Shown one piece after another: positions 11,266 through 21,357 of a stretch of 64,000 nucleotides of DNA. Source of the DNA: Oscheius dolichura (lineage: Eukaryota > Nematoda > Chromadorea > Rhabditida > Rhabditidae); NCBI GenBank assembly GCA_932521035.1, contig OW051495.1:3596001-3660000 (forward strand), in the 5' to 3' direction. Below the pieces are notes generated by a model. The model was not told the DNA's origin and did no database searches. It was given only the letters and a program-made list of their open reading frames with translations. A program made the translations under genes and the position numbers. Positions within the stretch are counted from its first letter, which is position 1. Each line of letters begins with the position of its first letter.

Positions 11266-13057
11266 ATGTTACTCCCCTTCGCACTAGTGCTCTTCCTCGT
11301 CCCCCTGGGTATGTCTGCCCCCTGCCCCCACGAGAGCCCCCCTTCCAGTAGACGCCACCGTCGTCGGCTGCGAAGACGCCGACAAGAAATGCGGGGAGTG
11401 GGCCTCGCAGGGCGAGTGCCAGTCGAATGCCGTTTGGTATGTCCAAATCTCCTGAAATGGCCAATTTCTCCCCAGGATGATGGCCAACTGCCGGAAGTCT
11501 TGTCGCTCGTGTCAGGGCGGCGACCGCGCCTGGCAACTCCGGCAACACATCCAGCAGACGTACCAGAACTCGACGGACTCGGCCACCCGAGCCGTGAAGA
11601 TTGAATCGATCCGGATCAACAACGTCGAGATTGTGGGTGTTCCGAGGGGGCGGCTAATCCCTTCCGGTTGCAGGACGAGCGACGGCAGAATGTGAAGGTG
11701 TTCGGCCGGATGGTGATGGTGAGTCGCGGTTTGAAGGGCGAAATACGTTGAGGGGGACAGAGCTGGACGGACAATCAGGTGGCTTGGAACAAGGACGAGT
11801 ACGGCATCCAGTTCATACAGCTCTATTGGATCAGCGTTTGGGTTCCGATGATTGTACAGATCAACGGGTAGGTCCTGATCCGAATAGAATAGTCCGATAT
11901 CCAGGGGATCCACCTCCAATCCGGGACAGGTCACTTCGAAAATGTTGGCAGCTAATTACACTGGCCAAGTTTATTTATGGAGCGACTTCTCCTTCACCAG
12001 TCCCTACCGATTCCAGTACGACGCCTACCCCCTCGACGAACAGAAGGTATTCCTCCATCTGAAGCCATAAAATGACGCGTGGGAAACCATTTGAAAAATC
12101 TCGATCGAATATCATTTGCTGGTAAAAAAGAGAAAACGAGGGGTACAAATAAATTGTTTAGGTGTGCTACAAATTAATTAAAAATTTACAGGAGTACAAA
12201 TAAATTGTTTAGGTGTGCTACAAATTCGACGACAAGCGACTGTTGGCCGTGAAGTTTAGTGTTTCCGACGGGGTGAAAGACAAGGAAAGAGAAGCCGCCA
12301 CCGAGCAGGTGGCCGGATGGAAAATCATCGATGTCGATATAACTGTGAGGGTTTTTGGGGGTTATAAAACTATTTCAAGGAGTCACAATTCAATCTGGAG
12401 GCCCTCTCCGATCCCAAGAAAAATCCATTTGATGTCCAAGCCGGAAACTGTGAGCTCTGTGTGACATTGAGACGAAACGCCGTGTACTACTACACTGAAA
12501 TGCTTTTCCCTGCCCTCCTCACCAGCATGTTTACCGTTTCTGCTGTCTTCTGCCAGCTTTCGAAAAGGCAGCCAATGATTCTAGCTCTCTCCGTGGTCAC
12601 CCAAATCTTGTCCCTGATCCTTATCTCCCAAAGACTTCCGTCATTCACCGCTCACACCCCAACAATTCGTAGGTTCAACGTGAATTCTAAAAGAAGCTTT
12701 CAGTACGATTTGCATCGTTTAATTTGATTATGACTGGTATTCTATTTGTGACTACGTTAGTGTTGGAGAGGTGCTCTTTTTGTCAGCAATGTCCATATTT
12801 CTATTGTAGGTTGGCTTCGACACCATCCGATATTCCTCCACCCCACTCCGTTGACACTTTCGTCTCCCTTATAGACCGGTTTCTGCCGCTGCCCCGAGTA
12901 AGAAAAAGAACAATTACCACTAAAAATTTTGCAGAAAACAAAACACGAGGACTCTTCTCTCCTGTATGCACCCATGGCCCATGCAATCAATCACCTTGTC
13001 TTCATTTTTACCGCAGCTCTATATTTTGTGGTAGTTGTTTTTTGTTTTGTCTTCTGA
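11266..13057 (+). CDS. Cys-loop ligand-gated ion channel subunit with N-terminal ShK domain
   Basis: Pentameric ligand-gated channel subunit. Start MLLPFALVLFLVPLG at 11266 is a signal peptide. Exon 2 plus exon 3 encode a ShK (six-cysteine) domain with spacing CEDADKKCGEW, GECQSN, MMANCRKSCRSC. The extracellular ligand-binding domain follows, with IESIRINNVEI, YGIQFIQLYWIS, GQVYLWSDFSF and YDAYPLDEQKVCYKF. TM1-TM3 follow (YYYTEMLFPALLTSMF; MILALSVVTQILSLILIS; LIMTGILFVTTLVLE), then a short loop and TM4 (HLVFIFTAALYFVVVVF) ending at 13057. Introns are about 37-50 bp. The first cysteine of the canonical Cys-loop is a tyrosine here. The ligand cannot be told from sequence. An AATAAA lies close after the stop. 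Confidence 0.85.
12143..12226 (+). repeat. 33-bp direct duplication spanning a 3' splice site
   Basis: The 33-base unit that begins gtacaaataaattgtttag and continues gtgtgctacaaatt occurs at 12143-12175 and again at 12194-12226. Each copy carries an intron end (ttgtttag) and the first codons of the next exon of the channel gene. The first copy runs into a stop-rich sequence, so only the second can be the working acceptor. Confidence 0.85.
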
Positions 13058-13281
13058 ATTACATATAATAAAATAAATACCTAACTTTATCAGAATAGGC
13101 AAAATTCGAAAAATACAACCACTATATGAGAGATGATAATGCTTATGTGATCCTTAGATGATCACATATATTACAAAATGAAACCTATGAAGACTAAAGA
13201 GATCAATAAATAACTGTAATGACTAGAGAAATAAAATGTTACCAAAAAGACTAGTATCCATATGATAAAAATAAAATATAG

Positions 13282-14521
13282 CTATAAATTTTTGTTCGGC
13301 CAAGAAACACGGCCAGCAAGCTTCTTGGAAGAGTGGTGAGACGGTTTATGTTTCGTCGACTTTCCATGCAAACGGTTCCGATGATATTCAACTGTAGTGA
13401 CTACCTCATCAGTGGTGTTTTCTGAGACAAATACTGTTTCTGAGTGATCCGTCGTATCTACCAACTGAATTTCATCCCGGCTAGAACATGAAGCCGTGTG
13501 GGATTCTGAATACGAATGTTCTACAATATTGTCTAATTGTGATTAACCTTCTTGCTGTTGTTGTTGGAGTTTTTGCTGAAGCGTTGGTATCTGCTTCACT
13601 TGTGTCAGAAGATTAGTTAAAGCTCCTTCGTTTCTCTCTTCTAACCGCGCTCGTTTTTTATGATGTTCGTACTTTTTATCTACGCTAAAACGCTTCCCAT
13701 AACACTCTTGTAATTGTCGTTCATCGTTGCTGAGCTGAAATGATAGGCTTACATAATCAAAAAACAAGAGTTTAAAAAAATTCTTTCTAAACGCAACACG
13801 TTGCATGCATCTTGGTCTTTAGGATATTTTCACAATGAATACTTGCTTAGGTGCTTGAAATTTTCTAAACTAACATAATAACTTACATCATTCGCACGAC
13901 TTGAGCCCGTTGGCTGCACCCCACAGCTTGCAATGAATGATTTCTAAATATATTTAAGTGTATGTGAACGATTACCTTACTTTTCTGTTTAAATCATCTT
14001 CACGTCTTTTCAGTTCTGCTTGTACACCTTTAGTTATCTCTTTTTGTATAAGAACCTTGTTTGTTGCATCATTTTCTTCCTTAAACAATGCAAAGGCCAC
14101 TGCCATTGAGGCTTTCATGCCTTCGTTTAGAGCTATATGAGCGGCTAACAGCCGTTCTCCAACAAGTTCTGAACTAAGGTCGACATCAAGCTCTAATTTC
14201 TTGAATGGAAACATTTAGAGAAAAAAAGCGGAAGATACCTTGTTATTGCATTTATGTAGGCTTCCAAATATGGGTGATCCAAAACGTTTACCACATTTAT
14301 TACATTTGATCAGTGTAAATCCTGAAATAATGCATAAAATTTACTCAAAGATTTTTTCCCATCTAAAATTTACTCACCTTCATTATAAAATTCTTATAAA
14401 ACAAAATAACTTACTCAGATGAACTCGCAAATAATGTTCTAGAAATTCGGCCACATCCAAAGAAGCACTTCCTTGAGGGCATTTCATGCAGTGAACAGTT
14501 TTTAAAGCGATTGTGGACATG
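13282..14521 (-). CDS. Zinc-finger/coiled-coil protein, unknown function
   Basis: Start at 14521, ten bases from an acceptor-like tttacag. The N-terminus has a finger-like CMKCPQGSA...HYLRVH and a second CNKCGKRFG...SLHKC motif, so two C2H2/C2HC-type zinc-binding modules are likely. After small introns comes a helical region (GMKASMAVAFALFKEENDA). A charged coiled coil follows, with KRARLEERNEG and a Gln-rich end KLQQQQQEG near 13555. The last exon ends GRVSWPNKNL at 13282. The final intron looks only about 27 bp long. I do not recognise the protein. Nucleic-acid or adaptor roles are possible but not shown. Confidence 0.6.
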
Positions 14522-14841
14522 AAACCTCTGTAAACAGTATATTACTAAGGGAGGCAAGACAATTGAAATGCATAAAAGTCAAAAGCAGTTCATTGGAAGA
14601 AGCCCAAGCAACAGTGAAAAAGGCTAAAACTGGATCCAGTTGGAAAGAAAAGAGGCGAATACGCAAATGTACGCAAATAACGCAGATATCAACGTGCAGA
14701 TCAAAATGTGTGGGATAGCAAAGTTGGCTGACTAAACATATATCGCATTCCGCATTTCTTTTGTCTTTGTCTTGCCAACTTTACTGAAATCTTGCTTATC
14801 GATTATCCTCGTTATTCGTATAAGTTGCAGAAGTGGAGAGC

Positions 14842-15974
14842 ATGTCATCTCCAGAAAGAAGTGCAGAGGAAGGGCACGCTGGAGTCAGGCAGGATGAGCC
14901 CGAAGGCGCTCGGCCACACTCCAATACTGAGTAAGTCATTTTTGCACAGCGGATTATGCACGCACATGATGTTCGCGTTTATATGTAAAACTGATATTGC
15001 GGTTAGTCCGGTTAAAGTCCCCCTCGCTGTACACTCCCCCGCTACTTGCAATGATTGAGTACGTCTTTTAATTTACTTTTTATTATGTTCTAGTAATAAG
15101 CCCATTCTTTTTTAGCTCAAAAGGGATGCATTTGTATCATGTCCTCGGAATCGACAAGAAAGCTACTGATGACGATATAAAGAAGGCGTATCGTAAGCTT
15201 GCCCTCAGGTATCACCCAGATAAAAATCTCGACGGTGACCCTGTTAAAACAGAGAAGGTTAGACCTTTATTATCTCAATCTACAATTAAACGTTTAGTTT
15301 AAAGAAATAAATTACGCGAATGGCGTTTTGTCCAACCCTAAAAAAAGAAAGGTGAGGCACATTTTATATAACTAGTTCACAATTTTTGTTTTCTTAGGTC
15401 TATGATGAAATGGGAGATACGGGTTTGAAAATGATGGAACAGTTTGGTGAAGATAATGAGTTTATTCTAACCTGGATGCTAAAACCATGGTTCAAAGTGA
15501 GTTTTTATTTTGACGAAGCAAAATATACATCTTTTGTACCATTTAAATTGTTATTTTTCTTTTTCAGTGGGTCTTCTTCGGTTTTGGAATACTTACATGT
15601 GGATTTTGTTGCTGTTGTTGCGGATGTATGTGCTGTTGTAAATGTTGTTGCAACTTTTGCTGTGGAAAATACAAGCCAGAACATCCAGAGGATGTAAGTT
15701 TGTTTATGTAACCATAATATGTTCTATTTAGTTCAATGCTCCTGATTTGGACGACAGTGATTCGTCAAATACGCCACCAATTATTGCACAGCCTGGCGCA
15801 TCGGACAGTCCAACTGCAAATGACAACTTTGGTAAAAACGGGAGCAGACCCAACGGAGAACAACCATCTAGGGTTAGTTATTTATTCTCAGTCAAGGTAT
15901 TTTTTTAAATTTAGCCTACTGTTATCGCAATGCCACCTCCGCCGGATTACGGTTCAATAGAAACAAGCCATTAA
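14842..15974 (+). CDS. dnj-14: Cysteine string protein (DNAJC5) synaptic-vesicle co-chaperone
   Basis: J-domain co-chaperone of Hsc70 on secretory and synaptic vesicles. Start [14 protein letters not shown] at 14842, stop 15974. After a first intron of about 180 bp the J domain is complete: [35 protein letters not shown] with the HPD motif, and NPKKRKVYDEMGD. A linker (WMLKPWFK) leads into the diagnostic palmitoylated string ([18 protein letters not shown]). The C-terminus is Ser/Pro-rich and ends [13 protein letters not shown]. Other introns are about 35-50 bp. Length (about 210 residues) fits the family. The symbol follows the C. elegans orthologue and is by inference. Confidence 0.93.
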
Positions 15975-16857
15975 AAGAATCACTACATTTCTGTAATACT
16001 CTGTATTACCAATAGACATGACACTACACGCAGGTATCTTTTCGGTTGTGAACGCGCTCAAAAAACTATTGTGCCTACCCTATCCTGTTTTATCAATTTA
16101 GATGCTTGTACATATTTCTCGTAAAAATTACTGTTAGAAGTTATTTGCCTAGTCACTTTGACTGTGCTTTACAAAAAAAAAAATCACTTCATTTTATTTT
16201 CTCACTTTGTGAAGAAACATGTTGTACTTCATTTATTATATTCATGTTTACCTCTCTCACTAATCCAATAAATATAAAATTCAATAACTGTTTACCTTGG
16301 CTATTGTTACGAGTATCCACACAAACGGAGTTTTGATTGGGCAAAGTGGTCATACACATGAAGACCAACTTTGTCACAATCAAAAATCCAAATTCATGGC
16401 GTTCTGAGGCAGTTGAAGGAGGATTGGGATGTCACATCTGGGCCAGGTCGTTTACATACGCGAGACGCCACTAATGTAGGCCACATGGATGCTCGGCGAG
16501 GATGATGCCAATTTCAACAAACAGTTGCCACTCTAGTAAATTTCAACCAATCAAATGTGTATTGCTCCATATCATAACTACCGCAAGTAATATTCCGGTG
16601 GTTTGATTCTGTATCGGAATTTTTTTTGGAGGGAAGACATTTCATAGACCTATAAAAAGAGTTGCTCGACTATCTGGTAATTGGATAATTACCAGGAGTA
16701 GATGGATGAACGGAAAAAGACGAGTTTCGGAATGTGCGAGCTTATTATTCGAGGAGGCTTTATCCAGTTCCATTATGGGGGATAAGTAGTTGTTGTGAAC
16801 ACCACAGTCCCCGGTGCGGCTCTCCCGGATCCCCTTCTTCTCTAATATTCTTCAGAA
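15975..16857. other. Intergenic region, no gene seen
   Basis: About 880 bp between the cysteine string protein and the ground-like gene. It is AT-rich at its left end, with poly-A/T runs near 16173-16200. No ORF or repeat element is convincing. The 3' UTR of the left gene and the promoter or outron of the right gene presumably lie here. Confidence 0.6.
16845..16855 (+). other. 3' splice site just before the start codon (trans-splice acceptor candidate)
   Basis: The string attcttcag ends two bases before the ATG of the ground-like gene. No upstream coding exon is visible, so this is best read as an outron end. Confidence 0.5.
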
Positions 16858-17326
16858 ATGCATTGTTTGACGGTATTCCTCCTCTGCATCGGATGTGTTT
16901 CAATTCTCGGCTGCGGATTTCTCGGAGGAGGAGGCGGTGGCTGTGGCGGAGGATGCGGCTGTGGTCGTAAGAAGAGGTAACTGACTGTATCAAGACGAAA
17001 AGACACCCTTCCCAGGTCGATAGACTCCGTCCCTCTGCCATTCACCAATTTGGCCGGAAAAGATACGGACGCCCTGTGTAACAGCCCGGAACTTCGGGCG
17101 ACGATCCAGCAGAATCTGAAGGAGACGGCGGTGGAGTCGGGAAAGGCCATTTCGGCCGAGCTGGAGCGGTTCGGCGACAGATACGTGGTCGTCTGTTCGA
17201 AGGTGGGCGAGTATCCGTCGACAGAGAGAGCCTTCCCAGGAACACTTCGACTTCTTCGTCCGCCACGACTCCGAGTTCTGCGGCGCCCGCCATCCCAACT
17301 TTTACTGTCAGGCATTCGCCCTCTAG
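16858..17326 (+). CDS. Secreted ground-like (nematode-specific) domain protein
   Basis: Extracellular, hedgehog-related/ground-like protein. Start MHCLTVFLLCIGCVSILGC at 16858 is a signal peptide. A Gly/Cys-rich stretch (FLGGGGGGCGGGCGCG) and a dibasic KKR precede the domain. The domain starts DALCNSPELRATIQQNLKET, continues SAELERFGDRYVVVCS, and ends SEFCGARHPNFYCQAFAL at 17326. The order of cysteines and hydrophobics matches the ground-like family. Two introns of about 38 bp interrupt it. Members are secreted from hypodermis or glia in C. elegans. This gene is the best evidence that the genome is a nematode. It is GC-rich and convergent with the CNG channel, whose stop is 66 bp away. Confidence 0.88.
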
Positions 17327-17391
17327 AAGAGAAAAAGACAGCCGTGTTCGTATATAAAGTATTCTATTTTCTTCTTTTCCTTATCCATTGT

Positions 17392-19489
17392 CTACTGTAG
17401 AAGCACCCTCTCCATATTGAACAGCCTCTTCTTCAGTTCAGCCGTGTATTTCTAGAACTGTCTCCCCGCATTCGACAATCCCCGTCCTACCACGAAATGT
17501 CGATATTCCCGGTCCAGGTCGGTTTCCAATATCTCCAAAATTTGTACAATCTCCGTCGAATTCTCTCTAAAACTCGGCCTTCGGAGTCGCCTTCCCCCGA
17601 AAGTAGTCGGCCAGGCTGCTAAACAAGCGGTTTTCTCCCCTCCATGAAGTACAGTAACTTCCTGGATAGAATCTTTCTTTGAGATGGGGATAGTACTCCA
17701 GAAGAACAGTCAGGTTCTCCCTTTTCAACACGAAAACCTAAAGAGAAGGCCCTGGAACGGCAAGAGGAGGCCCGTACCTGGGAATATCCCTGCGAGTAGA
17801 TGGCCCAGGGGTGCGCCTGAAGCCGGAGGAGGCCGTCTGCCCCGACGACCTCTCCCTCCCGGACGATCTTCTCCTGTCCTCTGCCGTCCTCGCAGATCAG
17901 ACTCCCCTCGACCACGATGTACATCTCCTGTCACCTGCCGTGCGCCCTATGTTATCTCTGGTTACCCTCTGCTCCTCTCCGATCCGGGTCAAGACATCGC
18001 CCGGCCCGAAAAAGCATGGCTCTAGTTGGCGGCCGAGATCAGTCAGGAAAGAGTGGCCAGTCCCATGGAAGAGGGGATTCTTTGCCAGCGGAAGAAGGGC
18101 AGTGAAGCGATTGCTGGCCAGGTAGTACAGGTCGGGGAGGTCCTCCTTGTTCTCGGCCACGAACGTGTCCCGGGCGAAGTGCCGCAGCACCCGGGACCGC
18201 ATGTCCTCCTCCACCTCTCTAAACTCGCATACCCTATTCTCCCGCGCGTCCTGACCGGAAGTCCATCAATTTCTTGAGAGTGTCCATGAGGGATCTCCGC
18301 TCACTCTGCCGGCGGTTGCAGTTGCCGACGAGGATGCCCACGGTGCCGAGGATGGCCGAAAAGACGGCTGTCCCCAGGAGGGTATCCACCAGTTCGAACA
18401 CCGTTTCGGCCGTATTCTCGGGCGATGGCTGAACTGTCCCCGTCCTCCTCCTCTGGGACGGGTCGTACCTGTTCCCCGAGAGCCAGAGCCGTCATACAGG
18501 ACCAATAGAAGGACTGCACGTAGCTCTTGACACCCGGCCCGAATTGGTAACGGACGTCCGTTCCCCCGTTTCCTTCCATCAAAATTGGCCCGAAGACCCA
18601 AAAGTCGGTGACTTTCTCAGGTACATAGGACCACTTCTCCATCCTCCGGGAGACGCTCTCATTCCTTCCTAAATCTCTTGAATGGTAGGGGAGGAGGAGG
18701 ATAACTGACCTGTGGGGGAGGGTTGCCTGGAGCTGATAATGAAGTAGGCGGAGGCATTCCAGTGGAAGAGGAGCGTCGAGAGGAAGAGGACTCGGCTGAC
18801 AGCCACGGCCATCGCATCCAGGTGGAATTCGAGCAGCCGGAACAAATCGAGCAGGCGGTTGATACGGAAGAGACGATTGAGTCTGACTAGGGACTGGGCA
18901 GACAGGGGAGGATACCTCAGGATGGGCAGACTCGGGAGGACGAAGAAGAAGATCTCGGAGGGAAAGATAGAGACCACGTCCAGCAGAAGGTACTGCCTAC
19001 AGTAATGGGCTACGGTCGCCTGGGGAAGGGACTCCTCGCAACCGTTTCGAATGAATCCTGAACTGGCTAATCATGTTCGAGGCGAGACTCACGGAGCCGC
19101 GACTTGACCAGCATATCGAGGAGATAGACCAGATCGGCCAGGAAATTGCCCAGCTGCCAGTAGATTTTGGTTTCCTCCCCGGACAGAAACACGTAGAAGG
19201 GAATGGAGAAGAAGTTGTAGGAGACGGCCAGCGAGACGACGAAAGTCCAGATACAGTAGATGGTCCCGTCCGGATTGACCGAGGTCTCCCATCTGAAAGG
19301 GGGACATCTGTCAAAAAAGGGAAAGACTCGCGGCAGGGGAGGATGAAGCCGGCGCCAGTGGTCGTAGCCGCTCTCGTTGTCCACATCCACGGCTTCTTTT
19401 GTCTGGCTTATACAGATGAAATTCTGAAATATTGGAGAGTAAGGGAAGAGGGGAAGTGGTACCTGGGAGTCGATCCTGGTCAGAGACAT
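17392..19489 (-). CDS. Cyclic-nucleotide-gated cation channel subunit (TAX-2/TAX-4 type)
   Basis: Channel opened by cGMP or cAMP in sensory neurons. Readable parts in order are as follows. S1-S3: WETSVNPDGTIYCIWTFV...IPFYVFLSG...LADLVYLLDMLVKS. S4: SLVRLNRLFRINRLLDLFRL. S5: VSRVLFLSTLLFHWNASAY. Pore: SFYWSCMTALALGEQ. S6: FSAILGTVGILVGNCN. C-linker: SERRSLMDTLKKLMDFR. The cyclic-nucleotide-binding fold follows (EPCFFGPGDVLTRIGE, MYIVVEGSL, GEVVGADGLL). A short C-terminal coiled coil (KKRLFNMERVLLQ) ends at 17392. Introns are about 35-45 bp and many codons end in G/C. The N-terminus is uncertain; the ATG at 19489 (MSLTRIDSQ) is the best start seen, but an earlier exon may exist. Alpha versus beta subunit was not resolved; the pore lacks the usual TTIGE. 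Confidence 0.85.
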
Positions 19490-20763
19490 CCGGACAAATG
19501 TCGGGAATATCCCCGGAGGAGGCACTCTCGATAATGAGCGAAGGACTGATCCATATGCAAATCGGCTTTTCCCTCTCTTTTGGTTACAGCAGATCTGCTT
19601 TGCCGGCAGAGAAGAAGGATGGAAGAGCGCCTAGGGGACAAGGAGAATCCCGTAGTCTCAACCCATACAGTGTCGGCATGGCGCTCCTTCTTTTTGTAAG
19701 AAAAACAGCCACACAACGACCCGGCAGGTGGTGCGCCTGCACCCGTAAAAACTCGGCAGGAAATTTGTTTATATTTCAAACTGCCACAAACGGACCTTAT
19801 CTTCAAATGTTTGTCTCACTGAGCCGGTACGGGTGCGGGCATGCGGCCTGCCGAGTCTGCTCGGTCCCCGGCCTAGCCGAGGTCATCCTACCTGGAGGAT
19901 GATGGCAGTGTGAGCCATACTCTGACAATGAACGTGTTTAATCTCCTTTTTTGGAGTTCCGAACTGGTTTCCTGCGCCCTTTGCCCCGACCTCAGGAGGA
20001 TACCGTCATTGTTGTCTCCACTGCCACCGGTCACCTGAATCTGCCCTCAAAACACCCCGCCCTATTGATAAACAGAGTATACTATCTGGCCGTGTTTCTT
20101 GATTAACCGGTTCGCACTTTTGATGAGGATACGGCACATTGAGGCCAGGGGGGATTTCTCCCGTTTTTTTCGGCTTCGGAACCCGTCGGACGAGATCTTC
20201 AAGGCCCTTTGGCACCTCCTTCTCCTTTTCATATGATTCCGAAGTTTTCGGGGGACACATTTTGCCCGGTCCCGTTTGCAGCGGGTGGGAGAGGCATAAA
20301 ATGCCAGTTCGGCTCGAGTGGTCAGGCTTAGCTGGTTTCTGGGGGGCGCCGTGTCTGACGCAACTCCTCCTCATCCTACTTTTCCCTGATCCCGCCAGTT
20401 ATATGCAAATAGCCTTGTTTAGGGCGGGGAGGAGGGACGCCCCCCGGGGGGCCCCTCTCCTTCATATTTTACTGTATTGGATCAGGGGCAGGAGGGGATC
20501 AGCCGGAGGGGATTAACCCGACTGGCTTAGCCTCTCCTTCGGGTGAAACTGTGGCGAGACTTTCGATCTCGAGCCGAACCCGTTCGCTTTCGATCTCATC
20601 CCATCCATTGCCTTTGTCTTCCCCTCCGGCGATAACATTCTTTTTCAACTCGGCTATATTCAACCGGTTGCCTTCTGCTTACTAGTTATCAGCCGCACTC
20701 CACACCTGTTCCATTGCCCCCCATTCCGCTACTTTCCCTTTTCAGCTATTTTCCACCTCAAAA
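19490..20763. other. Upstream region of CNG channel, no clear gene
   Basis: GC-rich with open stretches on both strands (minus 20006-20374; plus 20139-20516). None resembles a known protein, and composition alone explains them. The region may hold the first exon(s) and promoter of the channel. A C-rich/G-rich stretch lies around 20425-20460. Confidence 0.4.
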
Positions 20764-21220
20764 ATGGCTCTTCCAGATTGCAGAGCTCCCAGTCCAGATA
20801 TGAATCAGAGTAGCCGGTTTGTGTGATATGTCCGTCATCGATCCCCATATAACACTATCAAAAAATGATCTCCACAGTATGCAACACAGTTTCCCCCCGA
20901 GATTTCCCTTCCAGATAAACCCTATCGAGCTGTCCCTTTATCCACAAAAAATATTGCTGTGGTTGTAGTTTTTCTCACTATTTTCTCAACAGTTTACTTG
21001 CTGTATGCTCAACATCACAAGGTTCTCTTCTACCTAATGACGAGGTACGATAGTCCCAATTTGAAATTTACTTTTCTATTTCAGTGTGATACTAATTTGG
21101 ATAGCTTTTATTTATTGCGCGGGTATCATGGCTGTGCTGTATATGGTGCGATACGATTACGTCGTAGAGAAAAGCCAAAACTGCAGAGAAGTGATGAAGG
21201 AAGAGGAATCTACGATTTGA
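20764..21220 (+). CDS. Small two-pass membrane protein, possibly TMEM230/TMEM134-like
   Basis: Start MALPDCRAPSPDMNQSS at 20764; a second exon begins FPPEISLPDKPYRAVPLST and encodes two hydrophobic helices (IAVVVVFLTIFSTVYLL and VILIWIAFIYCAGIMAVL). The protein ends VMKEEESTI at 21220. Introns are about 75 and 35 bp. The arrangement is a short N-tail with a P-Y-R/K-A motif before TM1, a short loop, TM2 followed by a Y-rich stretch, and about 115 residues in all. It resembles TMEM230/134 vesicle-trafficking proteins, but identity is weak. AATAAA lies about 25 bp past the stop. Confidence 0.55.
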
Positions 21221-21357
21221 ACTGATCTTTTAACGATTTATGCAATAAATGCCGTAGTAAATCGAACTAAACGTGTCAAATAGACCCATATAGAATCAGA
21301 AAAGTAGAACGTGATATAAGAGAGTGAAAGTAACAAGATGCAGTGCGATATATGAAT

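Noticed and set aside
11114-11548. Minus-strand frames across the Cys-loop receptor
   Set aside because: Shadows of the GC-rich plus-strand exons; only the plus strand encodes ShK and channel motifs.
18997-19386. Alternative minus-strand frames in the CNG region
   Set aside because: Only the frame with S1-S3 sequence matches channels; the others are shadows.
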